NCBI RefSeq assembly: GCF_009755725.1 | Contig: NZ_CP046619.1 | Coordinates: 992,001 to 1,056,000, forward strand | Origin: Diaminobutyricimonas sp. LJ205 | GTDB taxonomy: Bacteria; Actinomycetota; Actinomycetes; Actinomycetales; Microbacteriaceae | Length of the DNA: 64,000 nucleotides | Direction of reading: 5' to 3' | Shown here: positions 30,903 to 39,522 of the stretch, one piece after another | Numbering within the stretch: position 1 is the first letter of the stretch | Layout: every line of letters starts with the position of its first letter | The notes under the pieces: model-generated | Seen by the model: only the letters and a program-made list of their open reading frames with translations | What the model was told of the DNA's origin: nothing | Database searches by the model: none | Program-made: the position numbers and the translations under genes

Positions 30903-31994
30903 ATGACCAGCGCACCCATGATCCAGGCGCGGGGACTGACCAAGCAGTTCACCGTCAAGAAGAATCACGTCGACGCCGTCACCGACCTGAACCTCGACGT
31001 CGCCCGCGGCGAGCTCGTCGCCTTTCTCGGCCCGAACGGGGCGGGTAAATCCACCACGCTGCGCATGCTGACCACGCTGCTGCCGCCCACCTCCGGCGGG
31101 GCGACGGTCGCCGGCTTCGACATCCTGCGCCAGAGCGCCGAAGTGCGACGCCGGATCGGTTACATCGGGCAGGGCAACAGTGCCGGGCACTATCAGCGGG
31201 TCCGTGACGAGCTGCTCAGCCAGGGCGCGTTCTACGGCATGAGTCGCGCGGCCACCGCGAAACGTGCCGACGCCCTGATCGAATCACTCGATCTGACCGC
31301 GCTCGCCAAACGCAATGTGGTCGCGCTCAGTGGCGGCCAGCGGCGACGGCTCGACATCGCCATGGGGTTGATGCACTCCCCGGAACTGTTGTTCCTCGAC
31401 GAGCCCTCCACCGGACTGGACCCGCAGAGCCGGGCGAACCTGTGGCAGCACATCATCGACCTGCGCGAACGCCGCGGCACGACGATCTTCGTCACCACGC
31501 ACTACCTGGAAGAGGCGGACCAGTTCGCCGAACGCGTGATGATCATGGACCACGGCCGGGTGATCGCCGATGACACCGCGAGCCAGTTGAAGACCACGCT
31601 GGCAGGCGATGTCATCACGCTGGGATTCGAGAGCGCCACGGATGCCGGGGCCGCGCGCCGCACGGTCGCCGACGTCATCCGGATGATCAGCACCGACCAC
31701 CAGCGGGCTGACGAGCCGACCCACGACGGCACAGTGGTCGACGGCACGGTGGTCGACGGCACAGTGGTCGACGGCACAGTGGTCGAGGTCACCGTGCGTG
31801 CGGGGGAGCGGGCGCTGCCGGCCGTGCTGCGTGAGCTGGAGACATCCGGCACGCCAGCAAGCACCGCCGCCCTGCGTCGGCCGACCCTTGACGATGTCTT
31901 CCTCGCCCTCACCGGCCGCAGCCTGCGCGAGGAGGCACAGGCAGCCGAGCCGGCCCCGGTCAGTGAGCCGCAGCCCGACGAGGCGCGCGCCTGA
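30903..31994 (+). CDS. DrrA-type ABC transporter ATP-binding protein
   Basis: A 363-residue ATPase of the daunorubicin/drug-export DrrA branch. Walker A GPNGAGKST (about 43-51), Q-loop region, signature LSGGQRRRLDIAMGL, Walker B LLFLDEPSTGLD and the switch VTTHYLEEAD. After the ATPase domain, the DrrA-type C-terminal domain is split by (G-T-V-V-D)4-like repeats (about 275-294) and ends with TLDDVFLALTGRSLREE. It precedes its permease by 30 bases and a VOC protein. Substrate is probably a hydrophobic drug or metabolite. The second Met (30918) is a possible start, since neither has a strong ribosome site. Confidence 0.93.
   Translation: MTSAPMIQARGLTKQFTVKKNHVDAVTDLNLDVARGELVAFLGPNGAGKSTTLRMLTTLLPPTSGGATVAGFDILRQSAEVRRRIGYIGQGNSAGHYQRVRDELLSQGAFYGMSRAATAKRADALIESLDLTALAKRNVVALSGGQRRRLDIAMGLMHSPELLFLDEPSTGLDPQSRANLWQHIIDLRERRGTTIFVTTHYLEEADQFAERVMIMDHGRVIADDTASQLKTTLAGDVITLGFESATDAGAARRTVADVIRMISTDHQRADEPTHDGTVVDGTVVDGTVVDGTVVEVTVRAGERALPAVLRELETSGTPASTAALRRPTLDDVFLALTGRSLREEAQAAEPAPVSEPQPDEARA
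31725..31784 (+). repeat. Four 15-bp tandem repeats inside the ABC ATPase gene
   Basis: Four in-frame copies of GACGGCACAGTGGTC (one with A to G) encode D-G-T-V-V units in the C-terminal domain. Expansion or contraction would preserve the frame. Confidence 0.85.
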
Positions 31995-32024
31995 CCGGAC
32001 GATCGAACCCTGAAAGGACCAACC

Positions 32025-32867
32025 ATGACCGCGACCCAGCCCAGCGCCACCGGTCCCGGCGGCACTGATCGAAGCGGCGTCGACCGGATCAGCGTCGACC
32101 CCGTCGCCACCGAACCGAACGCGCTGCGCGACACCTGGAGCGTATTCACCCGGGAGCTCCGCCCGGTGCGGCGTGACCCGTTCACGCTGATCTTCAGCCT
32201 GTTGCAGCCGATCGTGTTCCTTGGCCTGTTCGGCCCGCTGCTGATCGGCGGCTCCCCGCTGCCGCCCGCGGAAACCCTGCAATGGTTCGTGCCGGGCATC
32301 CTGGTCATGATCGCGTTGTTCGGCGTCGGCGTGACCGGCTCGAACCTGCTGTACGAGATGCAGACCGGGTCCCATGAGCGCACCCTCGTTGCGCCGATCG
32401 CCCGATCCTCGCTGCTCATCGGCCGCGCGCTGAAAGAGATGGCACCGATCACCGTGCAGGCGCTCGTGGTCACGCTGGTGGCGCTGCCGTTCGGGTTCAG
32501 CGTGAATCCGGCCGGCATGTTCGCCGGGCTGGTGCTGCTCGCGCTGTTCGGACTCGGCTTCGGAGCCCTGAGCTACGCGCTCGCGCTCGCCAGCCGCAAC
32601 CGGGACTGGCTGTTCTGGGGAGTGCAGCAGGCCACCATCTTCCCGCTGATGATCCTCTCGGGCATGCTGCTGCCGCTCGAGAACGGACCCGGCTGGATGC
32701 AGGTCGCCGCCGCATTCAACCCGCTCAGTTACGTCGTGGCCGCCGAGCGCGCCCTGTTCGCCGGCGACCTCGGCTCACCGGACGTGCTCTGGGGATTCGT
32801 CTCCGCCATCATCCTCGCCATCGTCGGGCTCGCGATCGGCATCCGAGGCATCAAGAAGAGCCACTGA
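32025..32867 (+). CDS. ABC-2 type permease of the drug exporter
   Basis: A 280-residue ABC-2 membrane subunit with six predicted helices after a cytoplasmic N-terminus of about 55 residues. The conserved first helix LIFSLLQPIVFLGLFGPLL, the re-entrant region ARSSLLIGRALKEMAPITVQ and the G-E-like patch MLLPLENGPGWMQVAAAFNP-LSYVV are typical of DrrB. The start has GAAAGGACC upstream. It forms an exporter with the ATPase encoded just before it. Confidence 0.92.
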   Translation: MTATQPSATGPGGTDRSGVDRISVDPVATEPNALRDTWSVFTRELRPVRRDPFTLIFSLLQPIVFLGLFGPLLIGGSPLPPAETLQWFVPGILVMIALFGVGVTGSNLLYEMQTGSHERTLVAPIARSSLLIGRALKEMAPITVQALVVTLVALPFGFSVNPAGMFAGLVLLALFGLGFGALSYALALASRNRDWLFWGVQQATIFPLMILSGMLLPLENGPGWMQVAAAFNPLSYVVAAERALFAGDLGSPDVLWGFVSAIILAIVGLAIGIRGIKKSH

Positions 32868-32889
32868 CCCACGAGTAAGGAGCATCACC

Positions 32890-33261
32890 ATGGACATGAA
32901 GATCGAACTGCTCGCGATTCCGGTGAGCGATCTCGACAGGGCCAAGGCGTTCTACGTCGAGAAGGTCGGTTTCCACGACGACTACGACATCTCGGTCAGC
33001 GACGAACTGCGGTTCATCCAGCTCACCCCGCCGGGCTCGGCCTGCTCGATCGTGCTCGACACCAACATGACCGAGATGGCGCCGGGTGCGGTGAAGGGCG
33101 TGCAGATGGTCGTCGCCGACGCTGCCGGCGCCCGGCAGGAACTGCTCGGCCGCGGCGTTGAAGCCAGCGAGCTCGACAGGCAGGACTGGGGCACCTTCGT
33201 CTACTTCAGTGATCCCGATGGCAACAGCTGGGCGTTGCAGCAGATCCCTCCGCGCGACTGA
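32890..33261 (+). CDS. VOC family (glyoxalase/bleomycin-resistance type) protein
   Basis: A 123-residue VOC protein: IELLAIPVSDLDRAKAFYVE starts the first beta-alpha-beta-beta-beta module and FVYFSDPDGNSWALQQIPP closes the second. It has D/E and H positions compatible with a metal site but no certain ligand set. It lies 22 bases after the ABC permease and is probably in the same operon, which suggests a drug-binding or detoxifying role, though this is inference. Confidence 0.88.
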   Translation: MDMKIELLAIPVSDLDRAKAFYVEKVGFHDDYDISVSDELRFIQLTPPGSACSIVLDTNMTEMAPGAVKGVQMVVADAAGARQELLGRGVEASELDRQDWGTFVYFSDPDGNSWALQQIPPRD

Positions 33262-33286
33262 GGCGGACGCATTCAGACGCGTCGGT

Positions 33287-33292
33287 TAGCCT
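33287..33292 (+). promoter_or_regulatory. Leaderless -10 element TAGCCT
   Basis: TAGCCT lies 6 bases before the ATG at 33299, giving the glutathione-peroxidase gene its own leaderless promoter. Confidence 0.5.
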
Positions 33293-33298
33293 CGACAC

Positions 33299-33820
33299 AT
33301 GACGAAGCCTTACGTGCCCTTTGATGTCGCGATCGAAACCGCCAGCGGTGAACAGACCACACTCGAAGAGCACCAGGGCAAGGTGCTGCTGATCGTCAAC
33401 GTTGCGTCGAAGTGCGGTCTCACTCCGCAGTACGACGAGCTGCAGGAACTGCAGCGCACCTACGGTGACCGCGGGCTGCAGGTGCTCGGCTTCCCGTGCA
33501 ACCAGTTCGCAGGCCAGGAGCCCGGCACGAACGAGGAGATCCAGGCGTTCTGCCGGGCCACCTACGGCGTCGAGTTCCCGGTCTTCGCGAAGATCGACGT
33601 CAACGGTGAGGGCCGCCACCCGCTGTACGACGAATTGGTCAAGGCGCAGGATGCCACGGCCGACGCCGGCGACGTGCAGTGGAACTTCGAGAAGTTCCTC
33701 ATCGCCCCCGACGGCACCGTCGCGCACCGCTTCCGCCCGAAGACCGTCCCGACCGATGCCACCGTGATCGACGCGATCGAGTCGCTGCTGCCCGCCGCCG
33801 AGGACCGCGCCGATGCCTGA
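33299..33820 (+). CDS. Glutathione peroxidase family thiol peroxidase
   Basis: A 173-residue GPx-family protein with the Cys form of the active site, NVASKCGLTPQYDELQ, the FPCNQFAGQEPG motif with the conserved Gln, and WNFEKFLI with the conserved Trp/Asn. Bacterial Cys-GPx usually takes electrons from thioredoxin and reduces peroxides in the cytosol. Its stop overlaps the M18 gene by 8 bases (ATGCCTGA), so the two are co-translated. Confidence 0.93.
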   Translation: MTKPYVPFDVAIETASGEQTTLEEHQGKVLLIVNVASKCGLTPQYDELQELQRTYGDRGLQVLGFPCNQFAGQEPGTNEEIQAFCRATYGVEFPVFAKIDVNGEGRHPLYDELVKAQDATADAGDVQWNFEKFLIAPDGTVAHRFRPKTVPTDATVIDAIESLLPAAEDRADA

Positions 33821-35108
33821 AACCGCGCCGTCTGAGAGCTTTGGAGCCACCGCGGCGGTCGCCGCGCACACCGACGACCTCGCGGCGTTCATCAGCGCCT
33901 CGCCGAGCTCGTACCACGCCGCCGCCGAGGTTGCCCGCCGTCTGGATGCCGCCGGTTTCACCCGGCTCGAGGAGACCGAGCCGTGGGGTGAGGTTGCCCG
34001 CGGCTATGTGATCCGTGACGGTGCGGTGATCGCGTGGACCGGGGGTCGGACCGGAGCCGAGGCATCCGCCCGCCCGTTCCGGATCCTTGGCGCGCACACC
34101 GACTCGCCTGGCTTCAAACTCAAGCCGAAGCCGACCATCGCCCGGAACGGTGTGCTGCAGGCGGGAGTCGAGGTGTACGGCGGGCCGATGCTGAACTCAT
34201 GGCTGGACCGCGAACTGGAGCTCGCCGGTCGGGTGGTCACCCGCGACGGCCGCGAGCACCTGGTGCGCACCGGGCCGTTCCTGCGTATCCCGCAGCTGGC
34301 GATCCACCTCGACCGTGCCGTCAACGAGGGGCTCACACTCGACAAGCAACGGCACACCCAGCCGATCTTCGGGGTCGGCACCGACGGCGACATCTTCGAG
34401 GCGCTGGCGGATGCCGCCGACTTCAGCCCCGCGGACGTCGTCGGTTACGACCTGCTCACCGCCGACACCCAGCCGCCGCGCCGGTTCGGGCAGAACGACG
34501 AACTGTTCGCCGCGGGCCGCATGGACAATCTGTCGTCGGTGCACGCCGGCCTGACCGCGCTGTTGCAGGCTCCGGATGACGCGGAGCACGTCAGCGTGCT
34601 CGCCGCGTTCGACCATGAGGAACTGGGCTCGGAGTCCCGCTCCGGCGCGAGCGGACCGTTTCTGGTCGATGTGCTCGCCCGGCTGACTCCCGGCAGCGAC
34701 GAGGACCGGCACCGGGCGCTCGCCGCGTCCTGGTGTGTGTCGGCGGACGCCGGGCACGCGGTGCACCCGAACTACCCCGAGAAGCACGACCCGGTGAACA
34801 CCCCGGTGCTCGGCGGCGGCCCGCTGCTGAAGATCAACGCCAACCAGCGCTATGCCACCGACGCGCACGGCGCAGCCCTGTGGGCACGCGCCTGCGAGCA
34901 GGCCGGAGTCGCCTGGCAGGAGTTCGTGTCGAACAACGGCGTGCCCTGCGGCTCGACCATCGGGCCGCTCACCGCGACCCGTCTCGGCATCCGCACCGTG
35001 GATGTCGGGGTGCCGCTGCTGTCAATGCACTCCGCCCGGGAACTGGCGCACGTGAACGACCCGGCCGCGCTGGCCGCCGCGGTCACCGCGTACTTCGCCG
35101 GGGCCTGA
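33813..35108 (+). CDS. M18 family aminopeptidase
   Basis: A 431-residue di-zinc aminopeptidase. Metal and catalytic motifs are GAHTDSPGFKLKPKP, AAFDHEELGSESRSGA, SADAGHAVHPNYPEKHDP and the C-terminal LSMHSARELAHVNDPAAL. The family removes N-terminal acidic or neutral residues from peptides in the cytosol. It overlaps the peroxidase gene by 8 bases. No unusual feature is seen. Confidence 0.94.
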   Translation: MPETAPSESFGATAAVAAHTDDLAAFISASPSSYHAAAEVARRLDAAGFTRLEETEPWGEVARGYVIRDGAVIAWTGGRTGAEASARPFRILGAHTDSPGFKLKPKPTIARNGVLQAGVEVYGGPMLNSWLDRELELAGRVVTRDGREHLVRTGPFLRIPQLAIHLDRAVNEGLTLDKQRHTQPIFGVGTDGDIFEALADAADFSPADVVGYDLLTADTQPPRRFGQNDELFAAGRMDNLSSVHAGLTALLQAPDDAEHVSVLAAFDHEELGSESRSGASGPFLVDVLARLTPGSDEDRHRALAASWCVSADAGHAVHPNYPEKHDPVNTPVLGGGPLLKINANQRYATDAHGAALWARACEQAGVAWQEFVSNNGVPCGSTIGPLTATRLGIRTVDVGVPLLSMHSARELAHVNDPAALAAAVTAYFAGA

Positions 35109-35237
35109 CGCCCCCACCCTCGCGTCTGTGCCCGCTGGGTACGACCGTGCCCGTTCGAGCCGGTACGGATGTACCGAGGAGGCACGCTCACCCGCCGCGC
35201 TACGTCGGCGCCGCGACCATGCCGCGCCCGCGCTACG

Positions 35238-37379
35238 TCAGCCCTGCACCGCGAGCGCGAAGGGCAGCACGCCGCTGGCTCCCGCGAGGCGCAGCGCGCG
35301 GCCGGCGACGGTCAGACTCCACCGGCTGTCGACCAGGTCGTCCACCAGCAGCACCGGACCCTCGGGCACCTCGAACGGCACCGCGAACCGGTCCCAAACC
35401 CCGGCCAGTCGGTAGGCGCTGTTGCCGCCGGGCTCGCCCTGTGGCCCGCCATCCACTGGCGACAGCGAGCCGAGGTAACTCAACCGTCCGGCGGTGGCGA
35501 GGCCGCGAGCGACGGAGTCGATGAGCTGCGGATGCCGCCGCGACGGCATCGCGACCACTGAGACCGGCCGTTGGGTCCAGTCCCAGCCGGCGAGCACCCG
35601 GATGCAGGCGTCGATCAGAGCAGGAGAGGCCGCGGCATCCGCAGCCCCCGGCGCGAACAGGCCGCGCAGGGTGCCGCCCCAACCGAGGTCGCTCAATCGG
35701 GCGAGCGCCCGGCCCTCCTCGAGGCGCTCGGCCGGCGGGATCTTGCCGCGCGCGGGCACACCGAGTTTGTCCATGCCGTTCGGCCAGAGCGCCCGCGGCT
35801 CGATGATTGTGCCGACCCGCTCGAGCGAGGAGCGGGCGGTGGTCAGCGCGGTGTCGTCGACGGAGGCCGGGTACCAGGCACCCGCACAGTTGTCGCAGCG
35901 GCCGCACGGCGCGGCGGTGTCGTCGTCGAGGCTGCGCTGCAGGAATTCCATGCGGCAGCCGGTGGTGGTCTCGTACTCGATCATGTGCTGCTGTTCGGCC
36001 TGCCGGGCAGCGCTGATCCGGGCGTAGCGTTCGGCGTCGTAGCTCCACGGCTCACCGGTGGCCACCCAGCCGCCGCGGACGCGTCGCACCGCGCCGTCCA
36101 CATCGAGGACCTTGAGCAGCAGCTCGAGTGGAGTGCGGCGCACGTTCACCAGCGCTTCGAGCGCGGGGGTCGACAGGGGCTCCGAGCCGAGCGCGGCGAT
36201 CACCGCGGTCGCACGGCGCTCGTCGGGCATCGACGCGGTGGCGAAGTACTGCCAGATGGCCTCGTCCTCTTCGCCGGGCAGCAGCAGTACGTCCGCGTTG
36301 TCGGTCGCGCGGCCGGCGCGACCCACCTGCTGGTAGTAGGCGACGGGGGAGGAGGGAGCGCCGAGGTGCACGACGAACCCCAGGTCGGGCTTGTCGAAAC
36401 CCATGCCGAGCGCGCTTGTGGCGATCAACGCCTTGACGTCGTTCTGCTTCAGCCGGCGCTCGAGCTCTTCACGATCGGCCGGGTCCGTTTGCCCGGTGTA
36501 GGCGCGCACCTCGTGGCCGGCGTCGCGCAATGCCCGGGCAGTGTCCTCAGCGGCCGACACTGTGAGTGCGTAGATGATGCCGCTGCCGGGCAGGTCGGCG
36601 AGGTGATCGAGCAGCCAGCCGAGCCGGGAACGGTTGTCGGGCAGCCGCAGTACTCCGAGCCGTAGCGACGCCCGGGCGAGCGGGCCGCGGATGGTGACGA
36701 CGTCGGTCGCCGCCCCGCTGGTCGATGCTTCGACGGGCTCAGCACGGCGGCCTGCCGAGACCGCTGCGCTGGCCGAGACCTGCTCCGCGACATCCGCTAC
36801 CACCCGACTGTTCGCGGTCGCCGTCGTCGCGAGCACGGGTACCCCCTGCGGCATCCGCTCGATCAGATCCCGCAACCGCCGGTAGTCCGGGCGGAAGTCA
36901 TGCCCCCAGTCCGAGATGCAGTGCGCCTCGTCGACCACCAGCAGCCCGACCCGCTCGATCAGCGTCGGCAGCTGCTCGTCGCGGAACGAGGGATTGTTCA
37001 GTCGCTCCGGCGACACCAGCAGCACGTCGACCTCATCGCGGCGCAGCTGGTCGAGCACCTCACCCCATTCGTGCGCGTTCGACGAGTTGATCGATACGGC
37101 GCGCACCCCGGCTCGCGCGGCCGCGGCCACCTGGTCACGCATCAGCGCCAGCAGCGGCGACACCAGGATCGTCGGACCCGCCCCGCGGCGCCGCAACAGC
37201 AGCGTCGACACGAAATACACCGCGGACTTGCCCCACCCGGTGCGCTGCACGACGAGCGCCCGCCGCTTGCCGTCGACCAGGGTCTCGATCGCCTCGAACT
37301 GCCCATCGTGGAAGTCCGCGGTGTCCGTTCCAACCAGGGTGCGCAGGATGTCGAGGGCCTCAGTGCGGGTGTCGGTCAT
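35238..37379 (-). CDS. RecQ-family helicase with C-terminal PRTase-like domain
   Basis: A 713-residue protein. The helicase core has the Walker A variant VQRTGWGKSAVYF (about 40-52), VVDEAHCISDWGHDFRPDYR, and the second RecA domain with TSALGMGFDKPDLGFVVHLG and QQVGRAGRA. A zinc-binding module (CRMEFLQRSLDDD...PCGRCDNC, about 472-497) follows. The C-terminal part (about 600-713) resembles a phosphoribosyltransferase, with GPVLLVDDLVDSRWSLTVAG as the PRPP-loop motif, a fusion I recall from actinobacterial RecQ-like proteins. At about 200-222 an insert AGRRAEPVEASTSG is encoded by a REP-like repeat. The enzyme unwinds DNA 3'-5' by family; the PRTase part is of unknown use. Confidence 0.92.
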   Translation of the reverse strand: MTDTRTEALDILRTLVGTDTADFHDGQFEAIETLVDGKRRALVVQRTGWGKSAVYFVSTLLLRRRGAGPTILVSPLLALMRDQVAAAARAGVRAVSINSSNAHEWGEVLDQLRRDEVDVLLVSPERLNNPSFRDEQLPTLIERVGLLVVDEAHCISDWGHDFRPDYRRLRDLIERMPQGVPVLATTATANSRVVADVAEQVSASAAVSAGRRAEPVEASTSGAATDVVTIRGPLARASLRLGVLRLPDNRSRLGWLLDHLADLPGSGIIYALTVSAAEDTARALRDAGHEVRAYTGQTDPADREELERRLKQNDVKALIATSALGMGFDKPDLGFVVHLGAPSSPVAYYQQVGRAGRATDNADVLLLPGEEDEAIWQYFATASMPDERRATAVIAALGSEPLSTPALEALVNVRRTPLELLLKVLDVDGAVRRVRGGWVATGEPWSYDAERYARISAARQAEQQHMIEYETTTGCRMEFLQRSLDDDTAAPCGRCDNCAGAWYPASVDDTALTTARSSLERVGTIIEPRALWPNGMDKLGVPARGKIPPAERLEEGRALARLSDLGWGGTLRGLFAPGAADAAASPALIDACIRVLAGWDWTQRPVSVVAMPSRRHPQLIDSVARGLATAGRLSYLGSLSPVDGGPQGEPGGNSAYRLAGVWDRFAVPFEVPEGPVLLVDDLVDSRWSLTVAGRALRLAGASGVLPFALAVQG
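36719..36780. repeat. REP-like repeat inside the RecQ gene
   Basis: GGTCGATGCTTCGACGGGCT followed by CAGCACGG and CCTGCCGAGACC resembles the interspersed repeat that recurs in GC-rich actinobacteria. It is in frame and encodes a stretch containing EPVEAST that is not part of the RecQ fold. Confidence 0.65.
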
Positions 37380-37486
37380 GTCGTCCAGCTTGTCAGGCGC
37401 TACCGACGTTTCCCGGTGTGCGGCCGGCGACGAACTAGCTCAGACGCGAGCAACCACCCACCCCACCAGTGCCCCAAACTGGAACC

Positions 37487-38860
37487 GTGACCTTCCTCGA
37501 CGACCTCGCCCGTGCGCTCGCCCCGGATCAGCTGCTCACCGACCACACCGAGGCCTACCTGCGCGACCGGTCCGACGGCACTGCGGCGGCCACGCCACTG
37601 GCGGTGGTGTTCCCGACCAGCACCGAGCAAGTTGCCGCAGTCGTCAGCATCGCCGCCGAGCACGGCGTGCCGATAGTGCCGCAAGGCGCCCGCAGCGGGC
37701 TCGCCGGTGCCGCCAACGCGTCCGAAGGTGCCCTGGTGATCAGCACCGAACGAATGATCCGCATCCTCGAGCTAGACAGTAAAGACCAGGTCGCCACCGT
37801 CGAAGCCGGGGTACTCACCCTGGACCTTGACCGCGCCGCCGACGCCGCCCGCTTGTTCTACCCGCCCGACCCCGGCTCGTACGACATCTCCACCATCGGC
37901 GGCAACGTCGCCACCAACGCCGGCGGCATGCGTTGCGTCAAGTACGGCGTGACCGGCGATTTCGTGCGCCAGCTGACCGTTGTCCTCGCCGACGGGTCCA
38001 TCGCCCGCACCGGGCATCGCACCATCAAGGGCGTCTCCGGGCTCGACCTCACCTCGTTGTTCGTCGGCTCGGAAGGCACCCTCGGCATCATCACCGAGGT
38101 CACGGTCGCCCTGCTGCCGAAACGGGGCGCGTCGACCGGGGTGCTCGCCGCCTTCCCAACCGCGGCGGCAGCGCTCGCCGCCGCTGACGCGATCGTCGCG
38201 TCCAGCCGCCGACCGAGCGTCCTGGAGTACCTCGATGCGGTCTGCGTCGCCGCGATCACGGCGTACGACGCGGCATCCGTGCTGCCGGCCGGATCCGAGG
38301 GCGTGCTGCTGGTGCAGTCCGATGAGGAGGGGAGGGCCGAGACGGATGCCGATGCCTACGCCGCGATCGCGACCGAGCATGGCGCCACTCTCGTCGAGGT
38401 CGCACACGACGAGGACGCACTCGACCATGTGATGGCATCCCGGCGGCTGTTGCACGCCGCGATGCGCGCGGTGCACGGTGCCAGCCTTAACGAGGACGTC
38501 GCCGTGCCGCGGTCGAAGCTTCCGGCGCTGCTTGAGGGCATCGCCGCGATCGCCGCCGAATTGCAGCTCACCATCGGCACCGGCGGGCACCTCGGCGACG
38601 GCAACCTGCACCCGATCGTCTGCTACGACCCGGCCGATCACGACGGCGTCGCATCGGCGATCCGCGCCTACGGGCGCATCATCGAGCTCGCGGTCTCGCT
38701 CGACGGCACGGCGTCCGGCGAGCATGGCATCGGCGTGCTGAAACGCCAGCATGTCAACGACGAGCTCGGCCCGGTGGTCTCCGCCCTCCAGTGGCAGGTG
38801 AAACGGGCGCTCGATCCGCGCCTGCTGCTGAACCCGGGCAAGAAGCTACCGGATGACTGA
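37487..38860 (+). CDS. FAD-binding oxidoreductase, GlcD/D-lactate dehydrogenase type
   Basis: A protein of about 457 residues. The FAD_binding_4 (PCMH) domain shows VVFPTSTEQVAAVVSIAAEH, PIVPQGARSGLAGAANAS and TIGGNVATNAGGMRCVKYG; the C-terminal FAD-oxidase domain shows TIGTGGHLGDGNLHPIVCYD and GTASGEHGIGVLKRQHV with the active-site His/Arg region. Members oxidise glycolate, D-lactate or other 2-hydroxyacids, using the respiratory chain. GTG at 37487 is preferred; a GTG 18 bases upstream is possible and neither has a strong ribosome site. It overlaps the phosphopantetheinyl transferase gene by 8 bases. Confidence 0.92.
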   Translation: MTFLDDLARALAPDQLLTDHTEAYLRDRSDGTAAATPLAVVFPTSTEQVAAVVSIAAEHGVPIVPQGARSGLAGAANASEGALVISTERMIRILELDSKDQVATVEAGVLTLDLDRAADAARLFYPPDPGSYDISTIGGNVATNAGGMRCVKYGVTGDFVRQLTVVLADGSIARTGHRTIKGVSGLDLTSLFVGSEGTLGIITEVTVALLPKRGASTGVLAAFPTAAAALAAADAIVASSRRPSVLEYLDAVCVAAITAYDAASVLPAGSEGVLLVQSDEEGRAETDADAYAAIATEHGATLVEVAHDEDALDHVMASRRLLHAAMRAVHGASLNEDVAVPRSKLPALLEGIAAIAAELQLTIGTGGHLGDGNLHPIVCYDPADHDGVASAIRAYGRIIELAVSLDGTASGEHGIGVLKRQHVNDELGPVVSALQWQVKRALDPRLLLNPGKKLPDD

Positions 38861-39461
38861 ACTGCAGGTCCATTTCCGCCGCACCGACCAGCGCGATCAT
38901 GCGGTGCTGATCGAGGCGGTCGCCGCGTTTGCCGGCGTCGACCCCGCCGACGTGCAGCTGCGGCGCCGCTGCGCCCGCTGCGGCAGCACCAGCCATGGCA
39001 AACCTGAAGTGGTGAGCCCGCGCTCCGCAGACGGTGGCCAGCTGCACGCAAGCCTCAGCCGCACGCCCGGATTCGCTGCGGCTGTCGTCACAGATGTCGC
39101 CCCGATCGGTCTCGACATCGAACGTGTAGACCGGGTGGCACGCGCGCCGATCGACCTGCATCAGACCGAGCAAGCGGCACTCGCCGAGCTGGCCGACGCA
39201 GATCAGCCGCGTCGCCTGACCCTGCTCTGGACGGTGAAGGAAGCAGCGCTCAAGGCCACCGGCGACGGCCTCAACGTTGACCCCGCTTCGCTAGCGATCG
39301 AGCTCGGTGACGACGAGCGTCCAACCCTCAGCGACGGGCCCGACGGCCTGCTCCGCGTAGGCTCGCCGACCATCACCACATTCGATCCCGAACCGGGCGT
39401 CCTCGCTGCTATCGTGCTGCTCGGCCGCCATCCGGCCCCCACCGTGCGAGTCATCCGCTGA
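38853..39461 (+). CDS. 4'-phosphopantetheinyl transferase superfamily protein
   Basis: A 202-residue Sfp-type transferase. The Mg/CoA motif PIGLDIERVDRVA (about 86-98) and the WTVKEAALKATGDGL motif (about 128-142) are intact, and an N-terminal RRRCARCGSTSHGKPEV loop matches the family's R-C-x-C-G-x-x-H-G-K-P sequence. It transfers phosphopantetheine from CoA to a carrier-protein serine. The synthetase encoded 1.4 kb downstream on the other strand has a carrier domain and is the obvious client. It is translationally coupled to the GlcD-type gene (8-base overlap). Confidence 0.92.
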   Translation: MTELQVHFRRTDQRDHAVLIEAVAAFAGVDPADVQLRRRCARCGSTSHGKPEVVSPRSADGGQLHASLSRTPGFAAAVVTDVAPIGLDIERVDRVARAPIDLHQTEQAALAELADADQPRRLTLLWTVKEAALKATGDGLNVDPASLAIELGDDERPTLSDGPDGLLRVGSPTITTFDPEPGVLAAIVLLGRHPAPTVRVIR

Positions 39462-39516
39462 GGTGCCCACGTCCGTGGGTGCACCACGCGTCACACCCAC
39501 CGAAGTGGGCACCTCA
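39459..39516. terminator. Nested hairpin between convergent genes
   Basis: TGAGGTGCCCAC (39459-39470) pairs perfectly with GTGGGCACCTCA (39505-39516), and GTGGGTG/CACCCAC pairs inside. It follows the transferase stop codon and precedes the M1 peptidase stop by a few bases. There is no T-tract, so a bidirectional factor-assisted terminator is likely. Confidence 0.6.
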
Positions 39517-39522
39517 CGCGCC

